Assembly (NCBI GenBank): GCA_031277445.1
Contig: JAITMH010000050.1
Coordinates: 1-7,710 of the forward strand
DNA: 7,710 nt
Direction of reading: 5' to 3'
Source: Burkholderiales bacterium
GTDB taxonomy: Bacteria; Pseudomonadota; Gammaproteobacteria; Burkholderiales; Casimicrobiaceae
Below are positions 1 to 6,330 of this stretch, piece after piece (the stretch's first letter is position 1; each line of letters starts with the position of its first letter). The notes beneath the pieces are model-generated. The model was given only the letters and a program-made list of their open reading frames with translations, ran no database searches and was not told the DNA's origin. Position numbers and translations under genes: made by a program.

Positions 1-192
1 GTCATGCTGACCGGTTGCGGCGTTGAAACTGCGGCTACGGCGGCAACCGCCGCGCAAATCAAGGCCGAGGAAGCCGAACGCGCCAAACAAAAGATGGAAG
101 CGGCGATGAAAGAAATCGAGGCAGCCCAGCAAGTCATGCAGCAGCGGATCGAAGAAGCTGACCGGTATCAGGGATCAGAGGTCAGGGATTAG
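1..192 (+). CDS. Small lipoprotein, 3' part only (5' end outside window)
   Basis: The frame is open at base 1 and runs to TAG at 190-192. The first visible residues, V-M-L-T-G-C, fit a lipobox (L-T-G-C, the Cys being the lipidated +1 residue), so the window probably starts inside a signal peptide and the ATG at 4 is unlikely to be the real start. After the Cys comes an Ala/Thr-rich stretch, then about 40 residues rich in Lys, Glu, Gln, Ala and Met that should form an amphipathic helix or coiled coil. The mature protein would be only about 57 residues, probably anchored in the outer or inner membrane. The last residues (Y-Q-G-S-E-V-R-D) are encoded by the repeat module at 166-200, which also supplies the stop codon, so the original C-terminus may have been replaced. 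The role is unknown; I do not recognise a family with confidence. Confidence 0.6.
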   Translation, partial: VMLTGCGVETAATAATAAQIKAEEAERAKQKMEAAMKEIEAAQQVMQQRIEEADRYQGSEVRD

Positions 193-706
193 GGATCAGA
201 AAAGCGTCTCACGCGAAGGCGCGAAGCCGCGAAGAAGAAAAACTTTAACCACGAAAAACACGAAAGGCACGAAAAAAAATTAACCGCAAAGAACGCAAAG
301 ATCACAAAGAAAAAACCGGCGTCATTGCGAGGAGCGGAAGCGACGAAGCAAGCCAGAAAACCGCCTCACGCGAAGGCGCTTTGAAGTCCTCCCCTTCAAG
401 GGGAGGATTTAGGTGGGGATGGGTTTCTCTGGATTGCTTCGCTGCGCTCGCAATGACGCCTTTCTTCTTCGCGGCTTCGCGCCTTCGCGTGAGGCGGTTG
501 CGGGCGGGATGCCCGCGCTCCGACGACAAACCGGATTCTGCGACACCGCTTCGCTACGCGCAGAATGACAGAACCACCCTCCGCGTTCTCCGCGCCTCCG
601 CGTGAGATGGCTTTTTTGCGTTCTTTGCGGCTAAACCATGTTTTTGGGTTCCAGGATGGCGCTTCACTTATCCGGGCGACGGATCTGATCCCTGCCACCT
701 ACCCCC
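166..706. repeat. Intergenic repeat mosaic 1
   Basis: No credible gene lies here. The stretch is a patchwork of short modules that recur elsewhere in the window. In order: A, GGGATCAG-type (166-200); B, CTCACGCGAAGGCGCGAAG-type (206-240); C, TTAACCACGAAAAACACGAA-type (244-278); D, TTAACCGCAAAGAACGCAAAG-like (280-309); E, GTCATTGCGAG-type (321-356); a partial B (363-379); G, CCCCTTCAAGGGG-type (387-426); then inverted E (427-460), inverted B (461-493), a GGGCGGGATGCCCGC palindrome (500-521), an inverted TCATTCTGCG-type module H (533-571), a CTCCGCG-rich module (577-605), inverted D (613-634) and a degraded inverted A (about 685-706). The module series is partly mirror-symmetric and bounded by A and inverted A. 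Bases 707-761, up to the glnA ribosome binding site, show nothing I recognise. Confidence 0.8.
208..493. repeat. Perfect 33-bp inverted repeat (arms 208-240 and 461-493)
   Basis: Bases 208-240 (starting CTCACGCGAAGGCGCGAAG, ending GAAGAAGAAA) are the exact reverse complement of 461-493 over all 33 positions. About 220 bases separate the arms, and these contain the E, partial B and G modules plus the inverted E. In single-stranded DNA or RNA this could form a long stem with a branched interior. Confidence 0.9.
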
Positions 707-761
707 TCACCGAAAAACGAGTTACCATCCAAGATTCCGCCATTTGAGCGCGTTGTATTTC

Positions 762-766
762 AGGAG
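762..766 (+). promoter_or_regulatory. Ribosome binding site of glnA
   Basis: AGGAG lies six bases before the ATG at 773 and fixes this start. No convincing sigma-70 or sigma-54 (GG-N10-GC) promoter was seen between the repeat mosaic and this site. Confidence 0.85.
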
Positions 767-772
767 CCTAAT

Positions 773-2185
773 ATGCCAACGGTCGCAGCAGTTCTTTCGA
801 TGATTCGGGAACACGAGGTGCGCTTTGTCGATTTCCGGCTGACCGACACGCTTGGGAAGGAGCACCACATGACGGTGCCGTCCCGGCTGGTCGATGAGAA
901 CCTTTTCGAGCAAGGCCACCCGTTTGACGGTTCCTCGTTCAGCGGGTGGAAGGGCATTCAGGCGTCCGACATGTTGTTGATGCCCGATGCCAACACTGCC
1001 GTGCTTGATCCGTTCATGGAGGAGCCGACGTTGAATCTCGTTTGCGATGTGGTCGATCCTGCCGACGGCAAAGGATACTCACGTGACCCGCGCTCGCTCG
1101 CCAGACGCGCCGAGGCGTATCTCAAATCGACGGGCATCGCCGACACCGCTTATTTCGGGCCGGAGCCGGAGTTTTTCGTTTTCGATGCCGTCGAGTGGGG
1201 CATCGACATGTCGGGCTGCCACTACAAGATTTTCTCGGACGAAGCGCCCTGGATGTCGTCCGAAAAAATGGAGGGCGGCAATCCCGGCCATCGGCCTCGT
1301 GTCAAGGGAGGCTATCTTCCGGTGCCGCCGGTGGACAGTCTGCACGACCTGCGTTCGGAGATGTGTTTGACGCTCGAAAAAATGGGCGTGCCTGTCGAGA
1401 TTCATCATCACGAAGTCGGTTGCGCCGGACAGTGTGAAATCGGCACCCGCTTTTCGACGCTGGTGCAACGCGCCGACTGGTTGCAAATCATGAAGTACGT
1501 CATTCACAACGTCGCGCACCGTTACGGCAAGACGGCGACGTTCATGCCCAAGCCGATTGTCGGCGACAACGGTTCGGGCATGCACGTGCATCAGTCCTTG
1601 TGGAAGGACGGCAAAAATCTGTTTTCCGGCGATGGTTACGCCGGTCTTTCGGAAACGGCGCTGTTTTACATCGGCGGCATCATCAAGCATGCGCGGGCGT
1701 TGAACGCGATCACCAACCCCGGCATCAATTCGTACCGCCGTCTGGTGCCGGGCTTTGAAGCGCCGGTGAAGCTCGCCTATTCGTCGCGCAACCGTTCGGC
1801 GTCGATTCGCATTCCTTATGTCGCCGATCCGAAAGGACGTCGTATCGAAGCGCGTTTTCCCGATCCGACCGCCAATCCTTATCTGGCTTTTTCGGCGCTG
1901 ATGATGGCGGGACTCGACGGTATCCAGAACAAAATTCACCCGGGCGATCCTGCCGACAAGAATCTCTACGATTTGCCGCCGGAAGAAAACGCACGGATTC
2001 CGACCGTGTGCTCAAGCCTCGAACAAGCGCTTGAACATCTCCGCAAAGACCGCGACTTTTTGACACGCGGCGGTGTGTTCTCGAACGATTTGATCGACAG
2101 CTTCATCGCGCTGAAGGAGGAGGAGGTCACGCGCATACAGATGGCGGTGCATCCGATTGAGTATGATTTGTATTACAGCCTTTGA
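773..2185 (+). CDS. glnA: Glutamine synthetase type I (adenylylation-regulated)
   Basis: Cytoplasmic enzyme that makes glutamine from glutamate, ammonia and ATP, the main ammonium assimilation step; in this family it is a dodecamer. The 470 residues match the usual length (about 469). Hallmarks in order: D52-G-S-S of the latch loop; F-G-P-E-P-E-F-F near 128-135 with metal-binding Glu131 and Glu133; N-G-S-G-M-H-V-H at 266-273 with His271; P-G-F-E-A-P with Glu329 of the flap; E-A-R-F-P-D with Arg361; and [10 protein letters not shown] with Tyr399, the residue adenylylated by GlnE in regulated GSI-beta enzymes. Activity is therefore probably tuned by nitrogen status through GlnE and a PII protein, neither of which is in the window. 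The ATG at 773 has an AGGAG at good spacing. The stop is one base before the next gene, suggesting co-transcription. All key residues are intact. Confidence 0.98.
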   Translation: MPTVAAVLSMIREHEVRFVDFRLTDTLGKEHHMTVPSRLVDENLFEQGHPFDGSSFSGWKGIQASDMLLMPDANTAVLDPFMEEPTLNLVCDVVDPADGKGYSRDPRSLARRAEAYLKSTGIADTAYFGPEPEFFVFDAVEWGIDMSGCHYKIFSDEAPWMSSEKMEGGNPGHRPRVKGGYLPVPPVDSLHDLRSEMCLTLEKMGVPVEIHHHEVGCAGQCEIGTRFSTLVQRADWLQIMKYVIHNVAHRYGKTATFMPKPIVGDNGSGMHVHQSLWKDGKNLFSGDGYAGLSETALFYIGGIIKHARALNAITNPGINSYRRLVPGFEAPVKLAYSSRNRSASIRIPYVADPKGRRIEARFPDPTANPYLAFSALMMAGLDGIQNKIHPGDPADKNLYDLPPEENARIPTVCSSLEQALEHLRKDRDFLTRGGVFSNDLIDSFIALKEEEVTRIQMAVHPIEYDLYYSL

Positions 2186-2186
2186 G

Positions 2187-2687
2187 ATGAAAGAAATTTT
2201 TACGTCTTTTTTGAGAGCGGCCTCTCGCGTTTTTGCGGGCAGCATTGTCGTGCTGTGCGCCGGTCACGCGATGGCCGAGATTTGCGTTTATGAAAACAAC
2301 GGCGGACAAACTTTGTACACCAATGTCTCGCCGGGACCCGACTGGAAAAAGCGCCAATGCTTCGCCACCATCGAGCCGGCGGCGGCGCCGGCAGCAAAAA
2401 GCACCACAGCAACACCGGCGGCACGCAGCACGTTGCCGAGAGTCACGCCTGAAAGACAACGGGAGCGCGACGCGATGCGCCGCAAGGTCATCGAAGACGA
2501 GTTGGCGGCTGAAAGCAAATTGCTCGAAGAAGCACGTGCGGCTTACGCGAACGGTGCGCCGCCGGCTTTGCCGGACGAGTTTCTCAACCCGCAGAAATAC
2601 GCTGCCCGAATCGCGCAGTTGCGCGATTCGGTCAGTCTGCATGAGCGCAACGTCGATGCGCTGAGAAAAGAAATCGCCAGAATGTGA
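2187..2687 (+). CDS. Secreted DUF4124-like protein with coiled-coil tail
   Basis: Predicted periplasmic protein of 166 residues and unknown function. Residues 1-30 form a signal peptide: a short charged start, a hydrophobic core (V-F-A-G-S-I-V-V-L-C-A-G) and an A-M-A cleavage site before Glu31. Residues 31-57 (I-C-V-Y-E-N-N-G-G-Q-T-L-Y-T-N and on to a Cys) resemble the short beta-strand domain of DUF4124 proteins and contain two Cys that could pair. An Ala/Thr/Pro linker follows, then charged helical segments from about 90 to the end, likely coiled coil. I chose ATG 2187 because it gives a clean signal peptide; the frame stays open upstream to a TTG at 2157 and an ATG at 2163, but these lie inside glnA and would spoil it. 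There is no strong ribosome binding site, and the start sits one base past the glnA stop, which suggests translational coupling. In betaproteobacteria a protein of this type often follows glnA. The family match is from memory of the pattern, not from a search. Confidence 0.8.
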   Translation: MKEIFTSFLRAASRVFAGSIVVLCAGHAMAEICVYENNGGQTLYTNVSPGPDWKKRQCFATIEPAAAPAAKSTTATPAARSTLPRVTPERQRERDAMRRKVIEDELAAESKLLEEARAAYANGAPPALPDEFLNPQKYAARIAQLRDSVSLHERNVDALRKEIARM

Positions 2688-2690
2688 TTT

Positions 2691-3046
2691 TCAGGAATCA
2701 GGGATTAGGGATCAGACGTCTCTGGCGTCATTGCGAGCGCAGCGAGGCAATCCAGAAAAAGTTAACCGTAAAGAGCGCGTAGGGGCGGGTTTCAAACCCG
2801 CCCTTGTGTCTCACGCGAAGGCGCGGAGAAAAGAGCGCGTGCGAAACGTGGCGGAAAGCAATGAGCGCATTGGAACACGGCTGGATTGCTTCGCTGCGCT
2901 TGCAATGACGCCTTTCTGGTCTCTGACGTCCGAGCCCCATCCCCATCCCAACCTTCCCATTGAAGGGGAAGGAGCTTTCGAGTTCTTCGCGCCTTCGCGT
3001 GAGCTGCTTTTTCTGATTCCTAATCCCTGACCTCTGCCCCCTGATA
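2691..3046. repeat. Intergenic repeat mosaic 2, bounded by inverted A modules
   Basis: This gap holds the same modules as mosaic 1. In order: A (2691-2715), E (2724-2755), a D-like piece (2761-2778), the F palindrome (2779-2803), B (2809-2830), inverted E (2881-2912), inverted G (2935-2974), inverted B (about 2979-3004) and inverted A (3013-3046). The outer A copies pair well: 2698-2715 matches the reverse complement of 3013-3030 at 17 of 18 positions. The E copies pair at 30 of 32 positions. Segment 2881-2917 is the same as 429-465 of mosaic 1 at 36 of 37 positions. The unit begins three bases after the stop of the preceding gene. Open frames crossing it on both strands are translations of repeats. 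Confidence 0.85.
2783..2803. repeat. F palindrome, copy 1
   Basis: Arms GGGCGGGTTT and AAACCCGCCC flank a single central C, a perfect 21-bp palindrome preceded by GTAGG. A second copy lies at 7465-7485 with a matched base change in both arms. It is not followed by a T run, so it is not a typical intrinsic terminator. Confidence 0.85.
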
Positions 3047-3060
3047 ACCTTACCCCTAAA

Positions 3061-3082
3061 AGGGTTACGGTTACTTAACCCT
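3061..3082. promoter_or_regulatory. Inverted repeat upstream of the sucC promoter
   Basis: AGGGTTA (3061-3067) and TAACCCT (3076-3082) form a perfect 7-bp inverted repeat with an 8-base gap. It ends 13 bases before the candidate -35 box. It could be an operator or a weak stem at the end of mosaic 2; no regulator can be named from sequence. Confidence 0.35.
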
Positions 3083-3095
3083 ACTCGTAAAAAAC

Positions 3096-3127
3096 TTGAC
3101 AGCACTGTCTGCGCGAAGTGCTAGAAT
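3096..3127 (+). promoter_or_regulatory. Candidate promoter for sucCD
   Basis: TTGACA at 3096-3101 is a perfect -35 match and TAGAAT at 3122-3127 a good -10 with an extended TG at 3119-3120. The spacer is 20 bases, longer than the usual 16-18, so use may depend on the extended -10 or an activator. An inverted pair, AGCACT (3101-3106) and AGTGCT (3117-3122), overlaps both boxes. Position between mosaic 2 and sucC supports its role. Confidence 0.55.
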
Positions 3128-3174
3128 CGGACGCATTGCTTTTTTTTCGGTTTCCGTTTTCAGCACATTTTCTC

Positions 3175-3180
3175 AAGAGG
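3175..3180 (+). promoter_or_regulatory. Ribosome binding site of sucC
   Basis: AAGAGG lies six bases before the GTG at 3187 and selects that start. The open frame continues upstream to a GTG at 3118, which overlaps the -10 region and cannot be transcribed from this promoter as a start. Confidence 0.75.
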
Positions 3181-3186
3181 TTTATC

Positions 3187-4353
3187 GTGAAAATCCATGA
3201 GTATCAAGGCAAGGAAATTCTCAAAGCGTTTAACGTTCCCGTTCCGCGTGGTCAGGTTGCATTTTCTGTTGACGAAGCGGTAAGCGCCGCTGAAGCGTTG
3301 GGCGGCTCGGTGTGGGTTGTCAAGGCGCAGATTCATGCGGGCGGGCGCGGCAAAGGCGGCGGCGTCAAGCTGGCGCGTTCGCTCGATGAGGTGCGTTCGC
3401 TCGCGCAGGCGATTCTGGGCATGCAACTCGTGACGCATCAGACCGGGCCGGAAGGACAGGAAGTTCGCCGCCTGTGGATCGAGGAAGGCGCTGGCATCAA
3501 GAAGGAGTTTTACGCGGGAATTGTGATCGACCGCAGCACGCAAACGCCGTGTTTGATGGTGTCGAGTGAAGGCGGGATGGACATCGAAGAAGTCGCCGCC
3601 AAAACGCCGGAAAAAATTCACAAGGTCTGGATTGATCCTGTCTCCGGTTTGAGTCAGGCGCAGGCGACCGACGCAGCGCGAACGATCGGCATTCCCGAAG
3701 CGTCGCACGCGCAGGCAGCGCAGGTGTTGCAGGGATTGTTCAAGGCGTTCTGGGAAACCGATGCGTCACTGCTCGAAATCAATCCGTTGATTCTCGAAGG
3801 CAAGGGCGCATTGAAAGCGCTCGACGCCAAATTCAACTTCGACAGCAACGCGCTGTTCCGCCATCCCGAGATTGTCGCGTTGCGCGATCTGGACGAGGAA
3901 AATCCGGCGGAAATCGAAGCGTCGAAATACGATTTGTCGTACATCGCGCTCGACGGCAACATCGGTTGTCTCGTCAACGGCGCGGGTCTGGCGATGGCGA
4001 CGATGGACACGATCAAATTGTTCGGCGGTTCGCCTGCCAACTTCCTCGATGTCGGTGGCGGCGCAACGACGGAGAAAGTCACGGCAGCGTTCAAGATCAT
4101 GTTGTCGAATGAGCAAGTCAAAGGTATTTTGGTCAACATTTTCGGCGGCATCATGCGTTGCGACACGATTGCCGAAGGCGTTATTGCGGCAGCGCGGGAA
4201 GTGAATCTCACCGTGCCGCTGGTTGTGCGAATGAAAGGCACCAACGAAGAAATCGGCAAACGGCTGCTCAAAGAGTCCGGCCTGCCGATCATTCCGGCAG
4301 ACAACATGGGCGAAGCGGCGCAGAAAATCGTTGACGCCGTGGCAACGCAATAA
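3187..4353 (+). CDS. sucC: Succinyl-CoA synthetase (ADP/GDP-forming) beta subunit
   Basis: Beta subunit of the TCA-cycle enzyme that converts succinyl-CoA, phosphate and NDP to succinate, CoA and NTP. With the GTG start the protein has 388 residues, the same as E. coli SucC, and begins [10 protein letters not shown] as expected. The N-terminal half is an ATP-grasp domain: Lys46 in V-V-K-A-Q, the G-G-R-G-K loop at 52-56, and the metal/nucleotide residues Glu197, Asn199 (E-I-N-P) and Asp213. The C-terminal half is the CoA-ligase domain with [14 protein letters not shown] at 257-270, the F-L-D-V-G-G-G-A loop near 286-293 and [10 protein letters not shown] at 317-326. It is followed after 11 bases by sucD, forming a two-gene operon. 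A malate- or other CoA ligase is a theoretical alternative, but length and motifs favour SucC. Its neighbours do not include other TCA genes. Confidence 0.97.
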   Translation: MKIHEYQGKEILKAFNVPVPRGQVAFSVDEAVSAAEALGGSVWVVKAQIHAGGRGKGGGVKLARSLDEVRSLAQAILGMQLVTHQTGPEGQEVRRLWIEEGAGIKKEFYAGIVIDRSTQTPCLMVSSEGGMDIEEVAAKTPEKIHKVWIDPVSGLSQAQATDAARTIGIPEASHAQAAQVLQGLFKAFWETDASLLEINPLILEGKGALKALDAKFNFDSNALFRHPEIVALRDLDEENPAEIEASKYDLSYIALDGNIGCLVNGAGLAMATMDTIKLFGGSPANFLDVGGGATTEKVTAAFKIMLSNEQVKGILVNIFGGIMRCDTIAEGVIAAAREVNLTVPLVVRMKGTNEEIGKRLLKESGLPIIPADNMGEAAQKIVDAVATQ

Positions 4354-4357
4354 GGAG
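4353..4357 (+). promoter_or_regulatory. Ribosome binding site of sucD
   Basis: AGGAG begins on the last base of the sucC stop codon and is seven bases from the ATG at 4365, so the two genes are tightly linked in translation. Confidence 0.85.
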
Positions 4358-4364
4358 AACGACG

Positions 4365-5246
4365 ATGGCGATTCTGATCGACAAAGATACCCGCGTGATG
4401 ACGCAAGGCATGACCGGCAAGACCGGCCAGTTTCATACAAAGATGTGCCGCGATTACGCATTCGGAAAACAATGTTTCGTTGCCGGCGTCAATCCGAAGA
4501 AAGCGGGCGAAGTGTTTGAGGACGTGCCGGTGTATGCGTCGGTGGCCGAAGCGAAAAAGGCGACCAGCGCGACCGTCAGCGTGATTTACGTGCCGCCTGC
4601 GGGCGCTGCCGAGGCGATCTGGGAAGCGGTGGAGGCGAACCTCGCTTTGGTGATTTGCATTACCGAAGGGATTCCGGTGCGCGACATGGTGCTGGTGCGC
4701 GACCGGATGCGCAAGGAAAACCGCAAGACGTTGCTGGTCGGCCCGAACTGTCCCGGCGTGATCACGCCCGATGAAATCAAAATCGGCATCATGCCCGGCC
4801 ACATCCACAAAAAAGGCCGGATCGGCGTGGTGTCGCGTTCGGGGACGCTGACGTATGAGGCGGTGGCGCAACTGACCGAGTTGGGGTTGGGACAATCCAG
4901 CGCTGTCGGCATCGGCGGCGATCCGGTCAACGGCCTGAAGCACCGCGACGTGCTCGAACTGTTCAACAACGATCCCGACACCGACGCGGTCGTGATGATC
5001 GGCGAAATCGGCGGTTCGGACGAAGAAGAAGCGGCGTATTGGGCGCGTGATCACATGACAAAGCCGGTAGTCGGCTTCATCGCAGGCGTTACGGCGCCGC
5101 CCGGAAAACGGATGGGGCATGCCGGCGCCATTATTTCCGGCGGGCAGGGGACGGCGCAGGAAAAGCTCGCCGTGCTGGAAGCGTGCCACATCAAGACGAC
5201 GAAAAATCCGGCTGAAATCGGGCGATTGCTGAAATCTGTGCTTTAG
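4365..5246 (+). CDS. sucD: Succinyl-CoA synthetase alpha subunit
   Basis: Alpha subunit that binds CoA and carries the phosphohistidine intermediate of succinyl-CoA synthetase. It has 293 residues (E. coli SucD has 289). The start M-A-I-L-I-D-K-D-T is typical. The Rossmann-like CoA-binding domain shows [10 protein letters not shown] near 15-24, V-I-Y-V-P-P at 73-78 and I-T-E-G-I-P at 99-104. The ligase half has [10 protein letters not shown] at 126-135, G-I-M-P-G-H-I-H at 141-148, S-R-S-G-T-L-T-Y-E at 157-165, I-G-E-I-G-G with Glu214, and the active site G-K-R-M-G-H-A-G-A with His252 as the phosphorylated residue. The segment around 27-53 ([21 protein letters not shown]) differs from the E. 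coli form and recalls Nitrosomonas-type SucD; this lineage hint is from memory. No clear terminator follows. Confidence 0.97.
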   Translation: MAILIDKDTRVMTQGMTGKTGQFHTKMCRDYAFGKQCFVAGVNPKKAGEVFEDVPVYASVAEAKKATSATVSVIYVPPAGAAEAIWEAVEANLALVICITEGIPVRDMVLVRDRMRKENRKTLLVGPNCPGVITPDEIKIGIMPGHIHKKGRIGVVSRSGTLTYEAVAQLTELGLGQSSAVGIGGDPVNGLKHRDVLELFNNDPDTDAVVMIGEIGGSDEEEAAYWARDHMTKPVVGFIAGVTAPPGKRMGHAGAIISGGQGTAQEKLAVLEACHIKTTKNPAEIGRLLKSVL

Positions 5247-5290
5247 TGCCACAAAGTCATCTCCCGGTGCAAAGTAAAGAGCGATAGCAG

Positions 5291-5319
5291 GAAACACGGC
5301 GTAAAAAATATGTTAAAGT
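5291..5319 (+). promoter_or_regulatory. Weak candidate promoter for the phosphatase gene
   Basis: TAAAGT at 5314-5319 preceded by TG at 5311-5312 looks like an extended -10, with GAAACA 17 bases upstream as a poor -35. Transcription would start near 5326, in the pyrimidine tract just before the gene. This is the best candidate in the 106-base gap but is weak. Confidence 0.3.
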
Positions 5320-5352
5320 GTTTTTTTTCTTTCGTGCTCCTTTCTTCCTCCG

Positions 5353-6192
5353 ATGCTGGATACTTCCGTGAGCGCACATTTCACAATGGCCTGTCAAACC
5401 GACAGTGGTCGCGTGCGCGACCACAATGAGGATGTTGTTCTGGTCAACGACCGTATCGGACTGGCGCTTCTCGCCGACGGTATGGGCGGCTACAACGCCG
5501 GAGAAGTTGCCGCCCGAATCGCGGTGGACATCATCGCCGAGGGAACCGCGCAGGCATTTGACGCCCAGAAGGGCGGCGAAACGCTGGACAAAGTTGACCC
5601 GGCCACCGGCTTGTCGCAAGCGGGGCTGGTGTTGCGTGACCAGGTTTTTCGCGCCAACGAAGCCATTTTCGAGTCCGCGCTCAACGACCCCGAATGTGAG
5701 GGAATGGGGACGACGGTCGTTGGCGCTTTTTTGACCGGTCGTCGGCTAATCGTAGCGCACGTCGGCGATTCACGGTGTTATCGGTTAAGAAACGGCGCTC
5801 TGGTGGCGCTGACACGCGATCACTCGTTGTTGCAGGAACAAATTGATTGCGGCGAATGGAAGGAAGAAGCGGCCAGAATTTTCCCCCACAAAAATCTGGT
5901 CACGCGGGCGCTTGGCGCCGAGCGTTATGTGCAAGTCGATCTTGCCGAGCATTTTACCGAGCCGGATGACTTGTACCTTTTGTGCTCGGACGGGTTGACG
6001 GACATGCTCGACACCCCGCAGTTAACGCAATTGCTGCTGGGAAAAACCGGTGATCTTGCGCAGAAAGTGGCGTTGCTGGTGCAGGCAGCGAACGAGTTGG
6101 GCGGGCGCGACAACATTTCCGCCGTCCTGATCGGCGTCTCCGCAGACCCGGACACCAAACCGGCGGTCATCCGCAAGCGGAAAGCCGCGTGA
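5353..6192 (+). CDS. PP2C-family Ser/Thr protein phosphatase (Stp-like)
   Basis: Cytoplasmic metal-dependent phosphatase that removes phosphate from Ser and Thr, typically the partner of a PknB-type kinase. The 279 residues form one PP2C domain with all signature motifs: R-D-H-N-E-D at 22-27, A-D-G-M-G-G at 41-46 with Asp42 as a metal ligand, G-M-G-T-T at 117-121, H-V-G-D-S-R at 136-141, T-R-D-H-S at 154-158, L-V-T-R-A-L-G at 182-188, C-S-D-G-L-T-D at 211-217 with Asp213, and G-G-R-D-N-I-S at 250-256 with Asp253. An extra charged tail ends R-K-R-K-A-A. The start is uncertain: ATG 5353, GTG 5368 and ATG 5386 are all in frame and none has a Shine-Dalgarno; the leader is almost pure pyrimidine. 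An FHA protein follows, implying a phospho-signalling pair. No membrane segment or kinase is present. Confidence 0.93.
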   Translation: MLDTSVSAHFTMACQTDSGRVRDHNEDVVLVNDRIGLALLADGMGGYNAGEVAARIAVDIIAEGTAQAFDAQKGGETLDKVDPATGLSQAGLVLRDQVFRANEAIFESALNDPECEGMGTTVVGAFLTGRRLIVAHVGDSRCYRLRNGALVALTRDHSLLQEQIDCGEWKEEAARIFPHKNLVTRALGAERYVQVDLAEHFTEPDDLYLLCSDGLTDMLDTPQLTQLLLGKTGDLAQKVALLVQAANELGGRDNISAVLIGVSADPDTKPAVIRKRKAA

Positions 6193-6283
6193 ACAGGGAA
6201 GCGCAAACCGACAGAAGCATGAGAGGAAGTTCGAGTTAGTAGCAAGTATGAAAAACTTAGGGGTTACATTGCTTTTTTGATGC

Positions 6284-6330
6284 AGGAAATAGCTTGATCC
6301 AGGAAACAGATTGATCTAGGAAACAGCCTT
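6284..6330 (+). repeat. 17-nt tandem repeat containing the FHA-gene ribosome binding site
   Basis: Unit 1 is AGGAAATAGCTTGATCC (6284-6300), unit 2 AGGAAACAGATTGATCT (6301-6317), and a partial third unit AGGAAACAGCCTT (6318-6330) runs into the ATG. Each unit opens with AGGAAA, so the purine-rich ribosome-binding segment is present three times; only the third is at working distance from the start. The rest of the gap (6193-6283) shows no clear promoter or terminator. Confidence 0.8.

Noticed and set aside
166..640. Possible CRISPR array
   Set aside because: Modules differ in length, orientation and order, with no regular repeat-spacer period and no cas genes.
657..672. Possible sigma-54 promoter for glnA
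   Set aside because: TGGC is present but the required GC ten bases after GG is absent.
302..747. Several open frames of 60-100 residues on both strands in mosaic 1
   Set aside because: They translate repeat modules (for example runs such as H-C-E-R-S-E-A-I-Q from the E module) and lack ribosome binding sites.
1079..1939. 286-residue open frame on the minus strand
   Set aside because: Antisense shadow of glnA with Arg/His-rich composition and no recognisable domain.
2728..3105. Open frames of 99 and 125 residues across mosaic 2
   Set aside because: Same reason: translations of E, G, F and B modules, seen on both strands.
3118..3186. Upstream GTG start giving SucC 23 extra residues
   Set aside because: It overlaps the -10 box, has no ribosome binding site, and the start at 3187 gives the exact family length and N-terminus.
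3654..5297. 547-residue open frame on the minus strand
   Set aside because: It lies opposite sucC and sucD, is rich in His/Arg/Asp as expected of a shadow frame in GC-rich coding DNA, and shows no family motif.
5255..5330. Possible intrinsic terminator after sucD (T run at 5321-5328)
   Set aside because: No stable GC-rich stem directly precedes the T run.
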